Part shown: piece by piece, positions 5,894 through 14,460 of the stretch
How the letters are laid out: the number at the start of each line of letters is the position of its first letter
How positions within the stretch are numbered: the first letter of the stretch is position 1
DNA from: Candidatus Omnitrophota bacterium
GTDB taxonomy: Bacteria > Omnitrophota > Koll11 > Gygaellales > Profunditerraquicolaceae
NCBI GenBank assembly: GCA_028719045.1
Contig: JAQULD010000025.1
Coordinates: forward strand, 1-15,975
DNA length: 15,975 bases
Direction of reading: 5' to 3'
Notes under the pieces: model-generated
Told to the model about the DNA's origin: nothing
What the model saw: the letters and a program-made list of their open reading frames with translations, nothing else
The model's database searches: none
Position numbers and translations under genes: made by a program

Positions 5894-6955
5894 TTATTTC
5901 CTGCGCTCAACACATATTTGGAGCGTATCGCCCCTGGAATAATCCAGGCTTCGGCCGCAAACCGCGGCAACATCCTTAAGATACCCCTTATAAAAAGATT
6001 CGTGTTCGTTGACGCATCTTTTGCCGGGATAGATCTCGTAGAGCTTCCTGTAATTATCGGGGGTGAAATTTAGCATCAAAACATTAGCCCCGCACTTAAG
6101 GCCTTCCATCCTTGAGTCCTTGTCGCCTATGCTTCCTAAAGCCGTAGTTGCGGGTAGATGCGCCGATTTTGTTACGATCCTGGTCAGCGCCAAAGCTTTC
6201 AGCGTCAAATCGAGTCCGCCCGTATTTTCTTTCGCCAGCGCCGTGCCCGGATGCGGGATGAACGGACCGATCCCTATCATATCGAAATTTTCCTGTTTAA
6301 AAAACAAAATGTCCCCGGCTATGGATTTTATGCTCTGGCCCTTTAAACCGATGATATTACCGCATCCGGTCTGATACCCCAGGGCCGCCAGGTTTTTTAA
6401 ACATTTGAGCCTGTTTTCAAAGCTCATGCCCGGATGCAAGGATTCATAAAGCGCCTTATCGCGTGTTTCGATCTTTAATAAATACCGGTCGCAGCCGGCA
6501 TATTTCCAGGAACGGTAATCTTCTATATCCCTTTCCCCCACCGACAAGGTAACAGCCATATCATAACCCGACTTTATTTCAAGGATTATATCTTTTAACC
6601 ATTCTGCCTCGACACTTTCATCCTCGCCCGACTGCAGGACAACGGTTTTTATGCCGCTTTCGGCGATCCTGGCTACGCATTCCATGATCTGGCGGCTGTC
6701 CATCCTGTACCTTGGGAGATTCACGTTATTTCTATTCAGCCCGCAGTAAAAACAGTTGTTCCGGCAGAAACTGGAAAATTCTATTATCCCGCGTAAAAGT
6801 ATTCCGTCCCCGGCGTATTGCCGGCGCACTTTATCGGCAAAAGCAAAGATCTTTCCCGCGCTTGTTTTATCCTCAAGCGCCAGCAGGAATTCCAGGTCTT
6901 TAGCCTCCGGTAATTCCGCTTCGTATATCCTCTGTAAAACCGGCTCGATCCTCAT
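5894..6955 (-). CDS. hydE: [FeFe] hydrogenase maturase HydE (radical SAM)
   Basis: A 353-residue radical-SAM protein of the HydE/BioB-like family. The cluster motif is CRNNCFYC (C64, C68, C71), followed by GLNRNN, which is characteristic of HydE. VVLQSGED (about 105-112), a segment around KIETRD and a C-terminal TALGSIGDKDSRMEGL region are also as in HydE. The protein helps build the diiron part of the H-cluster, acting on an organometallic precursor from HydG and passing it towards HydF. The ATG overlaps the hndA stop as TAATG (one shared base), so the two are translationally coupled. A purine-rich GGAAGAGAAG lies upstream. PylB and MqnE are distant relatives, but the setting makes HydE clear. 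Confidence 0.93.
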   Translation of the reverse strand: MRIEPVLQRIYEAELPEAKDLEFLLALEDKTSAGKIFAFADKVRRQYAGDGILLRGIIEFSSFCRNNCFYCGLNRNNVNLPRYRMDSRQIMECVARIAESGIKTVVLQSGEDESVEAEWLKDIILEIKSGYDMAVTLSVGERDIEDYRSWKYAGCDRYLLKIETRDKALYESLHPGMSFENRLKCLKNLAALGYQTGCGNIIGLKGQSIKSIAGDILFFKQENFDMIGIGPFIPHPGTALAKENTGGLDLTLKALALTRIVTKSAHLPATTALGSIGDKDSRMEGLKCGANVLMLNFTPDNYRKLYEIYPGKRCVNEHESFYKGYLKDVAAVCGRSLDYSRGDTLQICVERRK

Positions 6956-7425
6956 TATTTCTTCTCTTCCGCTTTCCTTATATCCTGCAATATCTCAACG
7001 ATCTTCTTCGGCGTCAGTTCCCCGTATATCTTCTCGTCGATCATCACCACCGGGGCCAGGCCGCAGGCGCCTAAACAACGCGCCTCCTGCAGGGTAAAAA
7101 GATTATCCTGCGTGGTTTCTCCCATCCCGATCTTCAATTCCTCTTGTATGGCGTCAAGCAGCTGGTATGCGCCTTTTACATAACAGGCGGTGCCAAGGCA
7201 GACAGAAATCGGGTGTTTACCCCGGGGTTTAAGGTTAAAGAAATGATAAAATGTGGCCACTCCCCAGATATGCGCGGTCGGGATGTTCATTTCCTGAGCG
7301 ATCTCATCCATCACCGCCTTATCCAGATAACCGTGGATCTCCTGGGCTTTATGCAATATCGCTATCAGGTGGGATTCCGGGTGATCTTTATGTTTACACT
7401 CCTGCATAAATTCTTTAAGTTCCAT
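6955..7425 (-). CDS. hndA: NuoE-like [2Fe-2S] subunit of the [FeFe] hydrogenase (HndA/HydC)
   Basis: A 156-residue protein of normal family length. The helical N-terminal part (HPESHLIAILHKAQEIHGYL, 15-34) leads to the thioredoxin-like domain, which carries C76-x4-C81 (CLGTAC) and C117-x3-C121 (CLGAC) for one [2Fe-2S] cluster. It partners the NuoF-like HndC subunit and transfers electrons between the flavin and the hydrogenase subunit. ATG 7425 is preceded by a near-perfect GGAGGAAAG. It begins 11 bases after the end of hndD. Confidence 0.93.
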   Translation of the reverse strand: MELKEFMQECKHKDHPESHLIAILHKAQEIHGYLDKAVMDEIAQEMNIPTAHIWGVATFYHFFNLKPRGKHPISVCLGTACYVKGAYQLLDAIQEELKIGMGETTQDNLFTLQEARCLGACGLAPVVMIDEKIYGELTPKKIVEILQDIRKAEEKK

Positions 7426-7436
7426 CTTTCCTCCGT

Positions 7437-9209
7437 TTATCTTACCTTAAGTTCCCCGGGGATTATGCCCTTCGGCTCTTTCGGTTTATAATGCGTGTGC
7501 AGAATTTTATGTGATTTAGCGCTCAGGGGCCTTCCCAAGAATTCCTTGTAGATCCTCTGTATATCGGGATTCTCATGGCTTCTCCTGATCGTCTTATTCC
7601 GGTCGATATTATACAAGGCCTCGGCCCTTTTTTTAAGGCAATCTTCGTCTAAAGGTATGGAATTCAATCCCGCGTAAGGCTGTCCTCCTCCTCCTATGCA
7701 CCCTCCGGGGCAGCCCATGATCTCGATAAAATGGTACCTTTCTGGGTCCTTCCTTACGATATCAAGTAAATCAGAGGCGTTGCCTAAACCGTGTGCCACG
7801 GCGACCCTTATTTCCTTGCCGTCCATCACCAGCTTTCCTTCTTTTATCCCTTTTAAACCCCGAAGGTCGTTTATTTCGATATCCAGCATGGTCTCTCCGG
7901 TATAAAGCTCATAAGCGGTCCTTATTGCCGCCTCCATTACGCCGCCCGTGGTCCCGAAGATAGCGCCCGCGCCTGAAGATAACCCCAAAGGCTCGTCAAA
8001 ATTTTCCCCTTTGATGCGCAACAGGTCAATACCCGCGGATTTGATCATCCAGGCGGTTTCCCTGGTCGTGACCACCATGTCCACCGCCGCCATATCGTCG
8101 ATCATCAATTCCGGCCTCGAGGCTTCGTATTTTTTGGCGGTGCAGCACATTATGGCGACACTTACTATCTGCTTAGGGTCCTTCTTTATCTTTTGCGCGA
8201 AATAACTCTTTACCAGCGCTCCCATCATCGACATCGGGGATTTGCAGGTGGAAACATTCTCTATAAGGTCCGGGTAGAACTGCTCCAGGCATTTCATCCA
8301 GGCGCTTGAGCAGGAAGTGATCATCGGGAGCTTTCCCTTACCCGCGAGCCTGTCCAGGAATTCGCTGGCTTCCTCCATTATGGTGAGGTCCGCGGAAAAC
8401 TGCGTGTCAAAAACATAATCGAAGCCTAATCTCTTTAAAGCGGCGGCGGTTTCTTTTTCCATCGCCCTGCCCGGCTCTAAGCCGAAGGCTTCTCCGATAG
8501 AAGCCCTTACCGAAGGAGCTACCTGGGCGATCTTCACCAGCGACTTGTCGTCTAATTTAGTGAAGAGTTCCTGGGTATAATTTTTCTCAACGAATGCCGC
8601 GGTAGGGCAGACGTTAATGCACTGTCCGCAGGTAGTGCAAACGCTGTCTTTAAACGGCATATTATAAGCGGGCATTACTACGGTCTTAAATCCGCGGTAA
8701 GCCTGGCCCAGCGTATGCGCCTTTTGCACTTCCGAGCAGATCCTGACGCATCTTCCGCACAATATGCATTTATTCGGGTCTCTTATTACCGAAGTGGAAG
8801 AAATATCTTTCTCATAATGTTTCCTCTCCCCTTCAAAATGCCTCTTCCTTATGCCCATGGAGTAGGCCAGCCTCTGCAATTCGCATATGCCGTCCCTTTC
8901 GCAGGTGTGGCAATCCTGAGGGTGATTATCCAGGATAAGTTCCACGATGTCGCGCCGGGCGGTCCTTATTTCTTTTGTATTGGTATTGATCTTCATTCCT
9001 TCACTTACAGGATAGGCGCAGGAAGCGACATAATTCCTCATGCCCTCCACTTCCACGATGCAAACGCGGCAGGCGCCCTCTATGGAAAGCCTGGGATGAT
9101 AACAAAGCCTCGGGATCTTGAAACCGAGTTTATCGGCAGCCTGCATGATAGTCTGTCCTGATTCAACCGCGTAAGGTTTGCCGTTTATGTAAATGGTTAT
9201 TTTCTGCAT
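7437..9209 (-). CDS. hndD: [FeFe] hydrogenase catalytic subunit (HndD/HydA, group A3 type)
   Basis: A 590-residue modular protein. Domains in order: plant-type [2Fe-2S] (C36, C47, C50, C64); His-ligated [4Fe-4S] (H96, C100, C103, C109); two [4Fe-4S] clusters (C148-C158 and C191-C201); and the H-cluster domain from about 225 to the end. The H-cluster loops read TSCSSAW (298-304), MCCTAKK (354-360) and MGCPGGCIGGGGQP (498-511). The first two differ from the classical TSCCPxW and MPCxxK, as described in the findings. It makes or oxidises H2 in the cytoplasm, with electrons supplied through HndA and HndC and probably ferredoxin. ATG 9209 has AAAGGAG upstream and follows hndC by 13 bases. Confidence 0.93.
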   Translation of the reverse strand: MQKITIYINGKPYAVESGQTIMQAADKLGFKIPRLCYHPRLSIEGACRVCIVEVEGMRNYVASCAYPVSEGMKINTNTKEIRTARRDIVELILDNHPQDCHTCERDGICELQRLAYSMGIRKRHFEGERKHYEKDISSTSVIRDPNKCILCGRCVRICSEVQKAHTLGQAYRGFKTVVMPAYNMPFKDSVCTTCGQCINVCPTAAFVEKNYTQELFTKLDDKSLVKIAQVAPSVRASIGEAFGLEPGRAMEKETAAALKRLGFDYVFDTQFSADLTIMEEASEFLDRLAGKGKLPMITSCSSAWMKCLEQFYPDLIENVSTCKSPMSMMGALVKSYFAQKIKKDPKQIVSVAIMCCTAKKYEASRPELMIDDMAAVDMVVTTRETAWMIKSAGIDLLRIKGENFDEPLGLSSGAGAIFGTTGGVMEAAIRTAYELYTGETMLDIEINDLRGLKGIKEGKLVMDGKEIRVAVAHGLGNASDLLDIVRKDPERYHFIEIMGCPGGCIGGGGQPYAGLNSIPLDEDCLKKRAEALYNIDRNKTIRRSHENPDIQRIYKEFLGRPLSAKSHKILHTHYKPKEPKGIIPGELKVR

Positions 9210-9222
9210 TTTAATATCTCCT

Positions 9223-11010
9223 TTAACTCTTTTCTATCGCGTTAAATTTACAACTTTTAAAACACAGCCCGCATTTAATGCATTTTGCCTGGTTTATCGC
9301 GTGTTTGTTTTTCGGGCTGCCTGAAATCGCCTCCACAGGACAGGCTTTCTTGCAGGCAGTGCACCCCACGCATTTGTCGGTTATTAAATAATTCAGCATG
9401 GCGGCGCAAACCCGGGCGCGGCATTGCTTTTTATTTACATGTTCTTCGTATTCTTCCCTAAAATGCCTTAATGTGCTTAAGACGGGATTAGGAGCCGATT
9501 GCCCTAAACCGCAAAGAGAAGCTTTTTTGATCACATTGCCTAACCGCTCCAGCTTCTGGATATCTTCCATAGTGCCTTTTCCTTCGGTTATTTTCGTCAG
9601 CAGCTCAAGCATGCGTTTGGTGCCTTCGCGGCAGGGAGCGCATTTTCCGCATGACTCATTCTGAGTGAATTCCAGGAAAAACTTGGCGATATTGACCATG
9701 CAGGAATCCTCATCTATCACGATCATGCCCCCGGAGCCCATTATGGAGCCCGCGCTTAATAAAGAATCATAATCTATTTTCGTGTCGAGAAAACTTTCAG
9801 GTATGCATCCTCCGGAAGGGCCGCCGGTCTGCACGGCCTTGAATTTTTTATTATCGGGTATCCCTCCCCCGATATCATAAATGATCTGGCGCAGGGTCGT
9901 GCCCATCGGGACCTCTACCAGCCCTGTGTTCTTTATCTTGCCGGCGAGGGCGAATACCTTGGTGCCTTTGCTTTTTTCCGTGCCGATAGAACTAAACCAC
10001 TCCGCGGTATCCAGGATTATTACCGGGATATTCGCCCAGGTTTCCACATTGTTTATTACGGTGGGCTTTCCGAACAAGCCGCTTACGGAAGGATACGGCG
10101 GCCTTGGCCTTGGCATGCCGCGGTAGCCTTCTATGGAGTGAATAAGGGCCGTCTCCTCTCCGCAGACAAAAGCCCCGGCGCCGAGCCTGATTTCCACATC
10201 AAAAGAAAAACCCGAATCCAGGATGTTTTCTCCCAGGAAGCCTTCCCTGCGCGCGTCTTCGATCGCCTTTTCCAGCCTCTTTATGGCCAAAGGATACTCA
10301 GCCCTGATATAAATAATGCCTTTATGCGAACCGATAGCGTAACCTCCGATGATGATCCCTTCGATGATCGCGTGAGGGTCTCCTTCGATCATGCTTCTGT
10401 CCATGAAAGCCCCGGGGTCGCCTTCGTCGGCGTTACAGATAACGAATTTCTCATCGCTGTTTTCCTTCGCGGTAAGTTCCCATTTAACGCCGGTCGGGAA
10501 TCCCGCGCCGCCCCTGCCGCGTAACCCGGATTTTTTCACCTCGGCAATGACTTTTTCCGGTTTCATGTCTGTCAATACTTTTGCCAGGGCCTCATAGCCC
10601 CTTACCGAAAGATAATCATCGATACTGGCCGGATCTATTATGCCGCAGTTACGAAGAGCTATCCTCATCTGCTTACCGAAAAAATTTACGTCCCCGAATA
10701 CCCTGAAAAAACGGTTATAGAGATGGTCCTCGTCTATGATGAGCCTGGCTACCGGGTGTTTTTTTACCAGGTGCTCGGCTATAATGACGGGGATATCTTC
10801 CACGGTCAAATTTCCGTAAATGTTATAACCGGGATTTATGATCATGATCGGGCCCTTTTTGCACATACCCAGACAACCGGAAAGGTTGACGCTTACCTTT
10901 TCGGACAAAGAGTTTTTCGCGAGCTCTTTTTCTATCGCCTCGAGCAGTTCCTTGGAATTTTTATGCAGGCAGGAAGGCCCTTCGCACAGTGTAATGTTGT
11001 ACCTTTTCAT
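9223..11010 (-). CDS. hndC: NuoF-like flavin subunit of the [FeFe] hydrogenase (HndC/HydB)
   Basis: A 595-residue subunit. The N-terminal thioredoxin-like [2Fe-2S] domain has C9, C14, C46 and C50. The FMN/NAD(H) domain carries GLRGRGGAGFPTG and ICNADEGDPGAF, and GAGAFVCGEETALI follows. An SLBB domain comes next, then the NuoF cluster motif SCGKCAPCREG. The C-terminus adds two [4Fe-4S] motifs, CVGCTACKKACP and CIKCGLCFKSC. This is the NAD(P)H site and, in related HydABC and Hnd complexes, the place of flavin-based electron bifurcation. The frame opens at a GTG at 11022, but the AAGGAG site abuts that codon. ATG 11010 overlaps the hndB stop as ATGA and is preferred. Confidence 0.93.
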   Translation of the reverse strand: MKRYNITLCEGPSCLHKNSKELLEAIEKELAKNSLSEKVSVNLSGCLGMCKKGPIMIINPGYNIYGNLTVEDIPVIIAEHLVKKHPVARLIIDEDHLYNRFFRVFGDVNFFGKQMRIALRNCGIIDPASIDDYLSVRGYEALAKVLTDMKPEKVIAEVKKSGLRGRGGAGFPTGVKWELTAKENSDEKFVICNADEGDPGAFMDRSMIEGDPHAIIEGIIIGGYAIGSHKGIIYIRAEYPLAIKRLEKAIEDARREGFLGENILDSGFSFDVEIRLGAGAFVCGEETALIHSIEGYRGMPRPRPPYPSVSGLFGKPTVINNVETWANIPVIILDTAEWFSSIGTEKSKGTKVFALAGKIKNTGLVEVPMGTTLRQIIYDIGGGIPDNKKFKAVQTGGPSGGCIPESFLDTKIDYDSLLSAGSIMGSGGMIVIDEDSCMVNIAKFFLEFTQNESCGKCAPCREGTKRMLELLTKITEGKGTMEDIQKLERLGNVIKKASLCGLGQSAPNPVLSTLRHFREEYEEHVNKKQCRARVCAAMLNYLITDKCVGCTACKKACPVEAISGSPKNKHAINQAKCIKCGLCFKSCKFNAIEKS

Positions 11011-11366
11011 TTTATTATCCACTCCTTGATCGCTTCGCCTTTTTTAAGATGCCGCTCGATTATCTGGGCAGCCATTTCTTCCGTTACCCTGCCGTATTTA
11101 ACCGGCATTTTACCTTCTTCGATGACTTCTACCGTAGGCTCAAGATTGCATCTGCCGGCGCAGCCTTTCTGGCTGAGATACACGTCGGTGAGCCCTTTTT
11201 TGATGGCGCTTTCAAAAACCCGCATAACCTCTTTTGAACCGGCGGCTATCTCACAGGTAGCCATACCCACGTAAACTCTTTTCGTGGAAAGATAACCTTT
11301 CCCCACTATCCTGTTGATCGCCTCGGTCCTTTTTTTCCTGATAATTTCCAACGGTGTGGTTGCCAT
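11007..11366 (-). CDS. hndB: HndB-like [2Fe-2S] thioredoxin-fold protein
   Basis: A 119-residue protein with one thioredoxin-like ferredoxin domain. VYVGMATCEIAAGSKEV (C38) and KGCAGRCNLEP (C69, C73) match the GTCxIAAG and GCxGxC motifs of HndB in NADP-reducing hydrogenase operons of Desulfovibrio type. Only three cysteines line the cluster site, against four in NuoE; HndB proteins commonly have a single Cys in the first loop. The long N-terminal helix (about 5-22) is also usual. It is thought to be a fourth subunit or electron-transfer partner of the complex. It starts 29 bases after the kinase gene with an AAAGGAAAGGG leader, and its stop overlaps hndC by four bases. Confidence 0.88.
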   Translation of the reverse strand: MATTPLEIIRKKRTEAINRIVGKGYLSTKRVYVGMATCEIAAGSKEVMRVFESAIKKGLTDVYLSQKGCAGRCNLEPTVEVIEEGKMPVKYGRVTEEMAAQIIERHLKKGEAIKEWIIK

Positions 11367-11395
11367 TCTTAAAACCCTTTCCTTTTAGACTGGTC

Positions 11396-13231
11396 CTACT
11401 TTTCAACCTGGAATAGGAACGCGTTCCCATGCTCCCTGGCTTCTACCCTTAAGTCGCCTCCATGCTTGTTTATTATTTCCCGGGTGATAAACAGCCCAAG
11501 GCCTGTCCCCTTTTCTTTTTTGGTTTCCGGATTTTCCAGGCGGGAAAATTTCCTGAACAGCTTCTCTTTCTCCTGTTCGGAAATAGGCCTGCCGTCATTG
11601 TAAACCTCTATGTCGATCTTATCTCCGTTGTCCCTGGCGGAGATGACCACCCTGCCGCCTTTCAACCCGTATTTCAAGGCGTTCCCCAGCAAATTATTCA
11701 CGGCTATCTGCAGTAAATTACGGTCGCCTTTTATCTTTACCCCTGAAGTGACATTATTGACGACCTCAAAACCCTTTTCGCTTGCTTCGCGGGAGAATGC
11801 CTCGACAGAGGCGTCCAATATATCCTCTTTTAGCAGGAGCTCCTCTTTTTTAGCTAACAGTTCTTCTTTTTCTATCGTGCTTAAATCCAGGAAATTACGT
11901 ATCGTGGAAGCGAAATAATCGAGGCTCCTGGCCACAGAATCCAGGGCCTTTCTTTGTTTGAAATTTATCATTCCCAGGAAGCCGTCCCGCACCGAATAGG
12001 CGTTTAATATAGTGGAAGACAATATCCCTTTCAATTCGTGGGCGACAAAACCTATCAGCTCTAAATAACTTTTATTCAGGGCGGCCAGTTTGTCGTTAGA
12101 TACCTTAAGGCTCCTGTCCCTTTCATTCAACTTGCCGGCCATATCGTTAAAAGCCTCCGCGAGCTCGTTCAATTCGCGCGTCTTTGTCTTGGTCCGGACT
12201 TTATGCTCGAGCTTTCCCCCTGAGATCTTGGCGGTAGCGTCAAGCATCTCGGTAAGAGGCTTTGAGATGCTGTCGGCAAGCACAAAAGCCAGGATCACCG
12301 CGAGCACTGCTACACACAATATGATAGCGAAAAACCCGAGCAAAACATTCCGGGTCATATCGTTAAAAGGTTTTTCCAGTATCCCCACGTACAATATGCC
12401 TATGATATTGCCGTTTATGTCCTTTATAGGCTCGTAAGAAGTAAGGTACCAGTCGGTGACCACGAACGCCCGGTCTAACCAGGTCCTGCCGTTTTTAACC
12501 ACGGTATCGTAAACCTTTTCCGAGACTCTCGTGCCTATCGCGCGGTTGCCGGAACGGTCAAGGACATTTGTCGCGATACGCACATCCCCCTGAAAAATAG
12601 TCACCGTGCCTATGGGTTTACTGGCATAAAGCCTGTTTTCGAAAACCAGGTCGTGGATCTTGTCCACGAGGGTAAAATCCCTGTTAATGATCTCCCCGCC
12701 GTATAATACCTCGGAGACCGCGCCTGTCCTGTCGAACATCGGCAAGGCGTATTCTATGGCCATCGCGCTATCAAGGACTTTTAGTTCCGTGGGTATCGCT
12801 TTCGGGGTAAAGCGTATTTCTATATTGGCCCTTTGGAAAAGCTCGTTCCCCATTTTCTTTAATTCATCCCGGCCGATTATGCGGCTGCCTCCGGAAGGCC
12901 TGCCTTCAAAGGCCTGTTTTACGATCTCATTCTTTACGCCCGCCGCCTGTTCCCTGTTGATCACGTAAAGGTAATCCAGGCCTATCTTCTTCTTTAAGTC
13001 CTGCAGGTCATCGGTGCGCGAAATTATGCTAAAGGCCGTCTTTATTTTTTCCAGTTCGCTGTTATAAACGGTCCGGGCGGCTTTAAGGTTATTCTTAACT
13101 TCATTCTGCGCCCTTTCGACGATATTGATCTTTATGAGGTATATCCTGAATAACGAGATAAAGAAACTCATTACGAAGATGACTATCAAAAATGAGAATA
13201 ATATTTTCTGTTTTAGCGAGGTGGTCTTCAT
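11396..13231 (-). CDS. Membrane histidine kinase with Cache sensor and HAMP domains
   Basis: The frame opens at 13306, but ATG 13231 is chosen: it overlaps the hydF stop as ATGA and gives a basic start followed directly by a membrane segment. The protein has 611 residues. Layout: membrane helix 1 (8-32); a large extracytoplasmic region (33-295) ending in WYLTSYEPIKDINGNIIGIL, typical of a single-Cache domain; membrane helix 2 (296-318); HAMP (319-372); HisKA with H398 (FVAHELKG); and an ATPase domain with N516 (NLLGNALKYG), NDG at 546-548 and GTGLGL at 575-580. All catalytic boxes are present. It senses something outside the cytoplasmic membrane and should phosphorylate a receiver, possibly the one at 5415-5801. 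The ligand cannot be told from the sequence. Confidence 0.92.
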   Translation of the reverse strand: MKTTSLKQKILFSFLIVIFVMSFFISLFRIYLIKINIVERAQNEVKNNLKAARTVYNSELEKIKTAFSIISRTDDLQDLKKKIGLDYLYVINREQAAGVKNEIVKQAFEGRPSGGSRIIGRDELKKMGNELFQRANIEIRFTPKAIPTELKVLDSAMAIEYALPMFDRTGAVSEVLYGGEIINRDFTLVDKIHDLVFENRLYASKPIGTVTIFQGDVRIATNVLDRSGNRAIGTRVSEKVYDTVVKNGRTWLDRAFVVTDWYLTSYEPIKDINGNIIGILYVGILEKPFNDMTRNVLLGFFAIILCVAVLAVILAFVLADSISKPLTEMLDATAKISGGKLEHKVRTKTKTRELNELAEAFNDMAGKLNERDRSLKVSNDKLAALNKSYLELIGFVAHELKGILSSTILNAYSVRDGFLGMINFKQRKALDSVARSLDYFASTIRNFLDLSTIEKEELLAKKEELLLKEDILDASVEAFSREASEKGFEVVNNVTSGVKIKGDRNLLQIAVNNLLGNALKYGLKGGRVVISARDNGDKIDIEVYNDGRPISEQEKEKLFRKFSRLENPETKKEKGTGLGLFITREIINKHGGDLRVEAREHGNAFLFQVEK

Positions 13232-14460
13232 TTTGAAATAACTTCCATGGCCGCGGGAAACGCGGATAGCACCCTTTCCAGCACCCCCTGCAGGTAGGCG
13301 ATACATAGCCCGTAATTTGTTATGGCGACGCCTTCTTCTTGCGCACGCTGTATCCTGGAAAGCATTTCTCTTCTGGCAAGCATACAGCCGCCGCAGTGGA
13401 TGACTAATTTATAGCCTTTAAGGTCCTTAGGATAATCATGCCCGGAACAAACATCTATTTTGACATCCACGCCCAGGTATTGCCTTAGCCAGCGCGGGAT
13501 CTTTACCCTGCCGATATCGTCTTCGATAGCGTGATGGCTGCAGGCTTCGGCGATGAGCACCCTATCTGCGGCCTTTAATCCATCGATTGCGCTCAATCCC
13601 CTGACCGCCTCCGCTAAATCCGCCTTATATCTCCAGGAAAGTATGGAAAAAGTGGTGCATTTCACGTTCTCCGGAGTATCGGCCACCATTTTCAGTACCG
13701 CCTGAGAATCGCACACCACCAGGTCCGGAGGGTTTTTCAGGTTACCCAGGAAATGCGCGTATTCCTTTTCTTTAACCACCAAAGCCGCGGCGTCATTGTC
13801 CAAAGCGTCCCTTATTGCCTGGACCTGAGGGAGTATAAGCCTGCCGCGGGGAGCCTGAAGGTCAATGGGTGCGATCATCACTACGAGTCCTGCCGGAGGC
13901 AATAAATCCCCTAATAAAGAAGGCGGGTTAATAAAATCATCCGGGCAGACTTCGATCAGATTTTTTTTAAGCGCGTTCACATAATTATCCCTCTTAGCGA
14001 GATCCAGGCTTGAGCAGGCAAAAGAACGTGTAACCTCAGCATTGATTTTGCGCAAAAAATCCTCTGAAGGATATTTTAGATCTATTTTATTTATAACAGC
14101 TATTACCGGGGCCCGCCTTTCTTTGGCCTTACGGACGATTTCGTCTTCATATGCTGTCCAGACACCGGCTTCGGCGATAAGCAGGATCACGTCCGCCCGG
14201 TCGAATATTTTTTCTGATTTCCCGATCCTGAGCGCGGAGAGGCATGAAACATCGTCTACTCCCGCGGTATCAAGGAATACGACCGGACCTACCGGCTGGA
14301 GTTCCATAGTTTTTTCAACCACATCGGTAGTGGTTCCCGGGACAGGAGAAGTTATAGCCACGCTCTGTCCGCAAATAAGGTTTAAAAAACTGGATTTCCC
14401 GACATTGGTCCTGCCGAACAAACCGATCTGCAGCCTTAAAGATTTAGGTGTGCTGTTCAT
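13228..14460 (-). CDS. hydF: [FeFe] hydrogenase maturation GTPase HydF
   Basis: A 410-residue protein. The N-terminal GTPase domain has G1 GRTNVGKS (16-23), a switch PGTTTD (41-46), G3 DTAG (64-67) and G4 NKID (124-127). A dimerisation region follows. The C-terminal cluster domain carries C307-x-H309, then 46 residues, then C356-x2-C359 (HCGGC), which matches the HydF pattern CxH-x(44-53)-CxxC. HydF is the scaffold on which the diiron subcluster is completed before transfer to the hydrogenase, here HndD. The start ATG 14460 lies 17 bases inside aspA, with GGGAAG upstream, so the two are translationally coupled. Confidence 0.95.
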   Translation of the reverse strand: MNSTPKSLRLQIGLFGRTNVGKSSFLNLICGQSVAITSPVPGTTTDVVEKTMELQPVGPVVFLDTAGVDDVSCLSALRIGKSEKIFDRADVILLIAEAGVWTAYEDEIVRKAKERRAPVIAVINKIDLKYPSEDFLRKINAEVTRSFACSSLDLAKRDNYVNALKKNLIEVCPDDFINPPSLLGDLLPPAGLVVMIAPIDLQAPRGRLILPQVQAIRDALDNDAAALVVKEKEYAHFLGNLKNPPDLVVCDSQAVLKMVADTPENVKCTTFSILSWRYKADLAEAVRGLSAIDGLKAADRVLIAEACSHHAIEDDIGRVKIPRWLRQYLGVDVKIDVCSGHDYPKDLKGYKLVIHCGGCMLARREMLSRIQRAQEEGVAITNYGLCIAYLQGVLERVLSAFPAAMEVISK

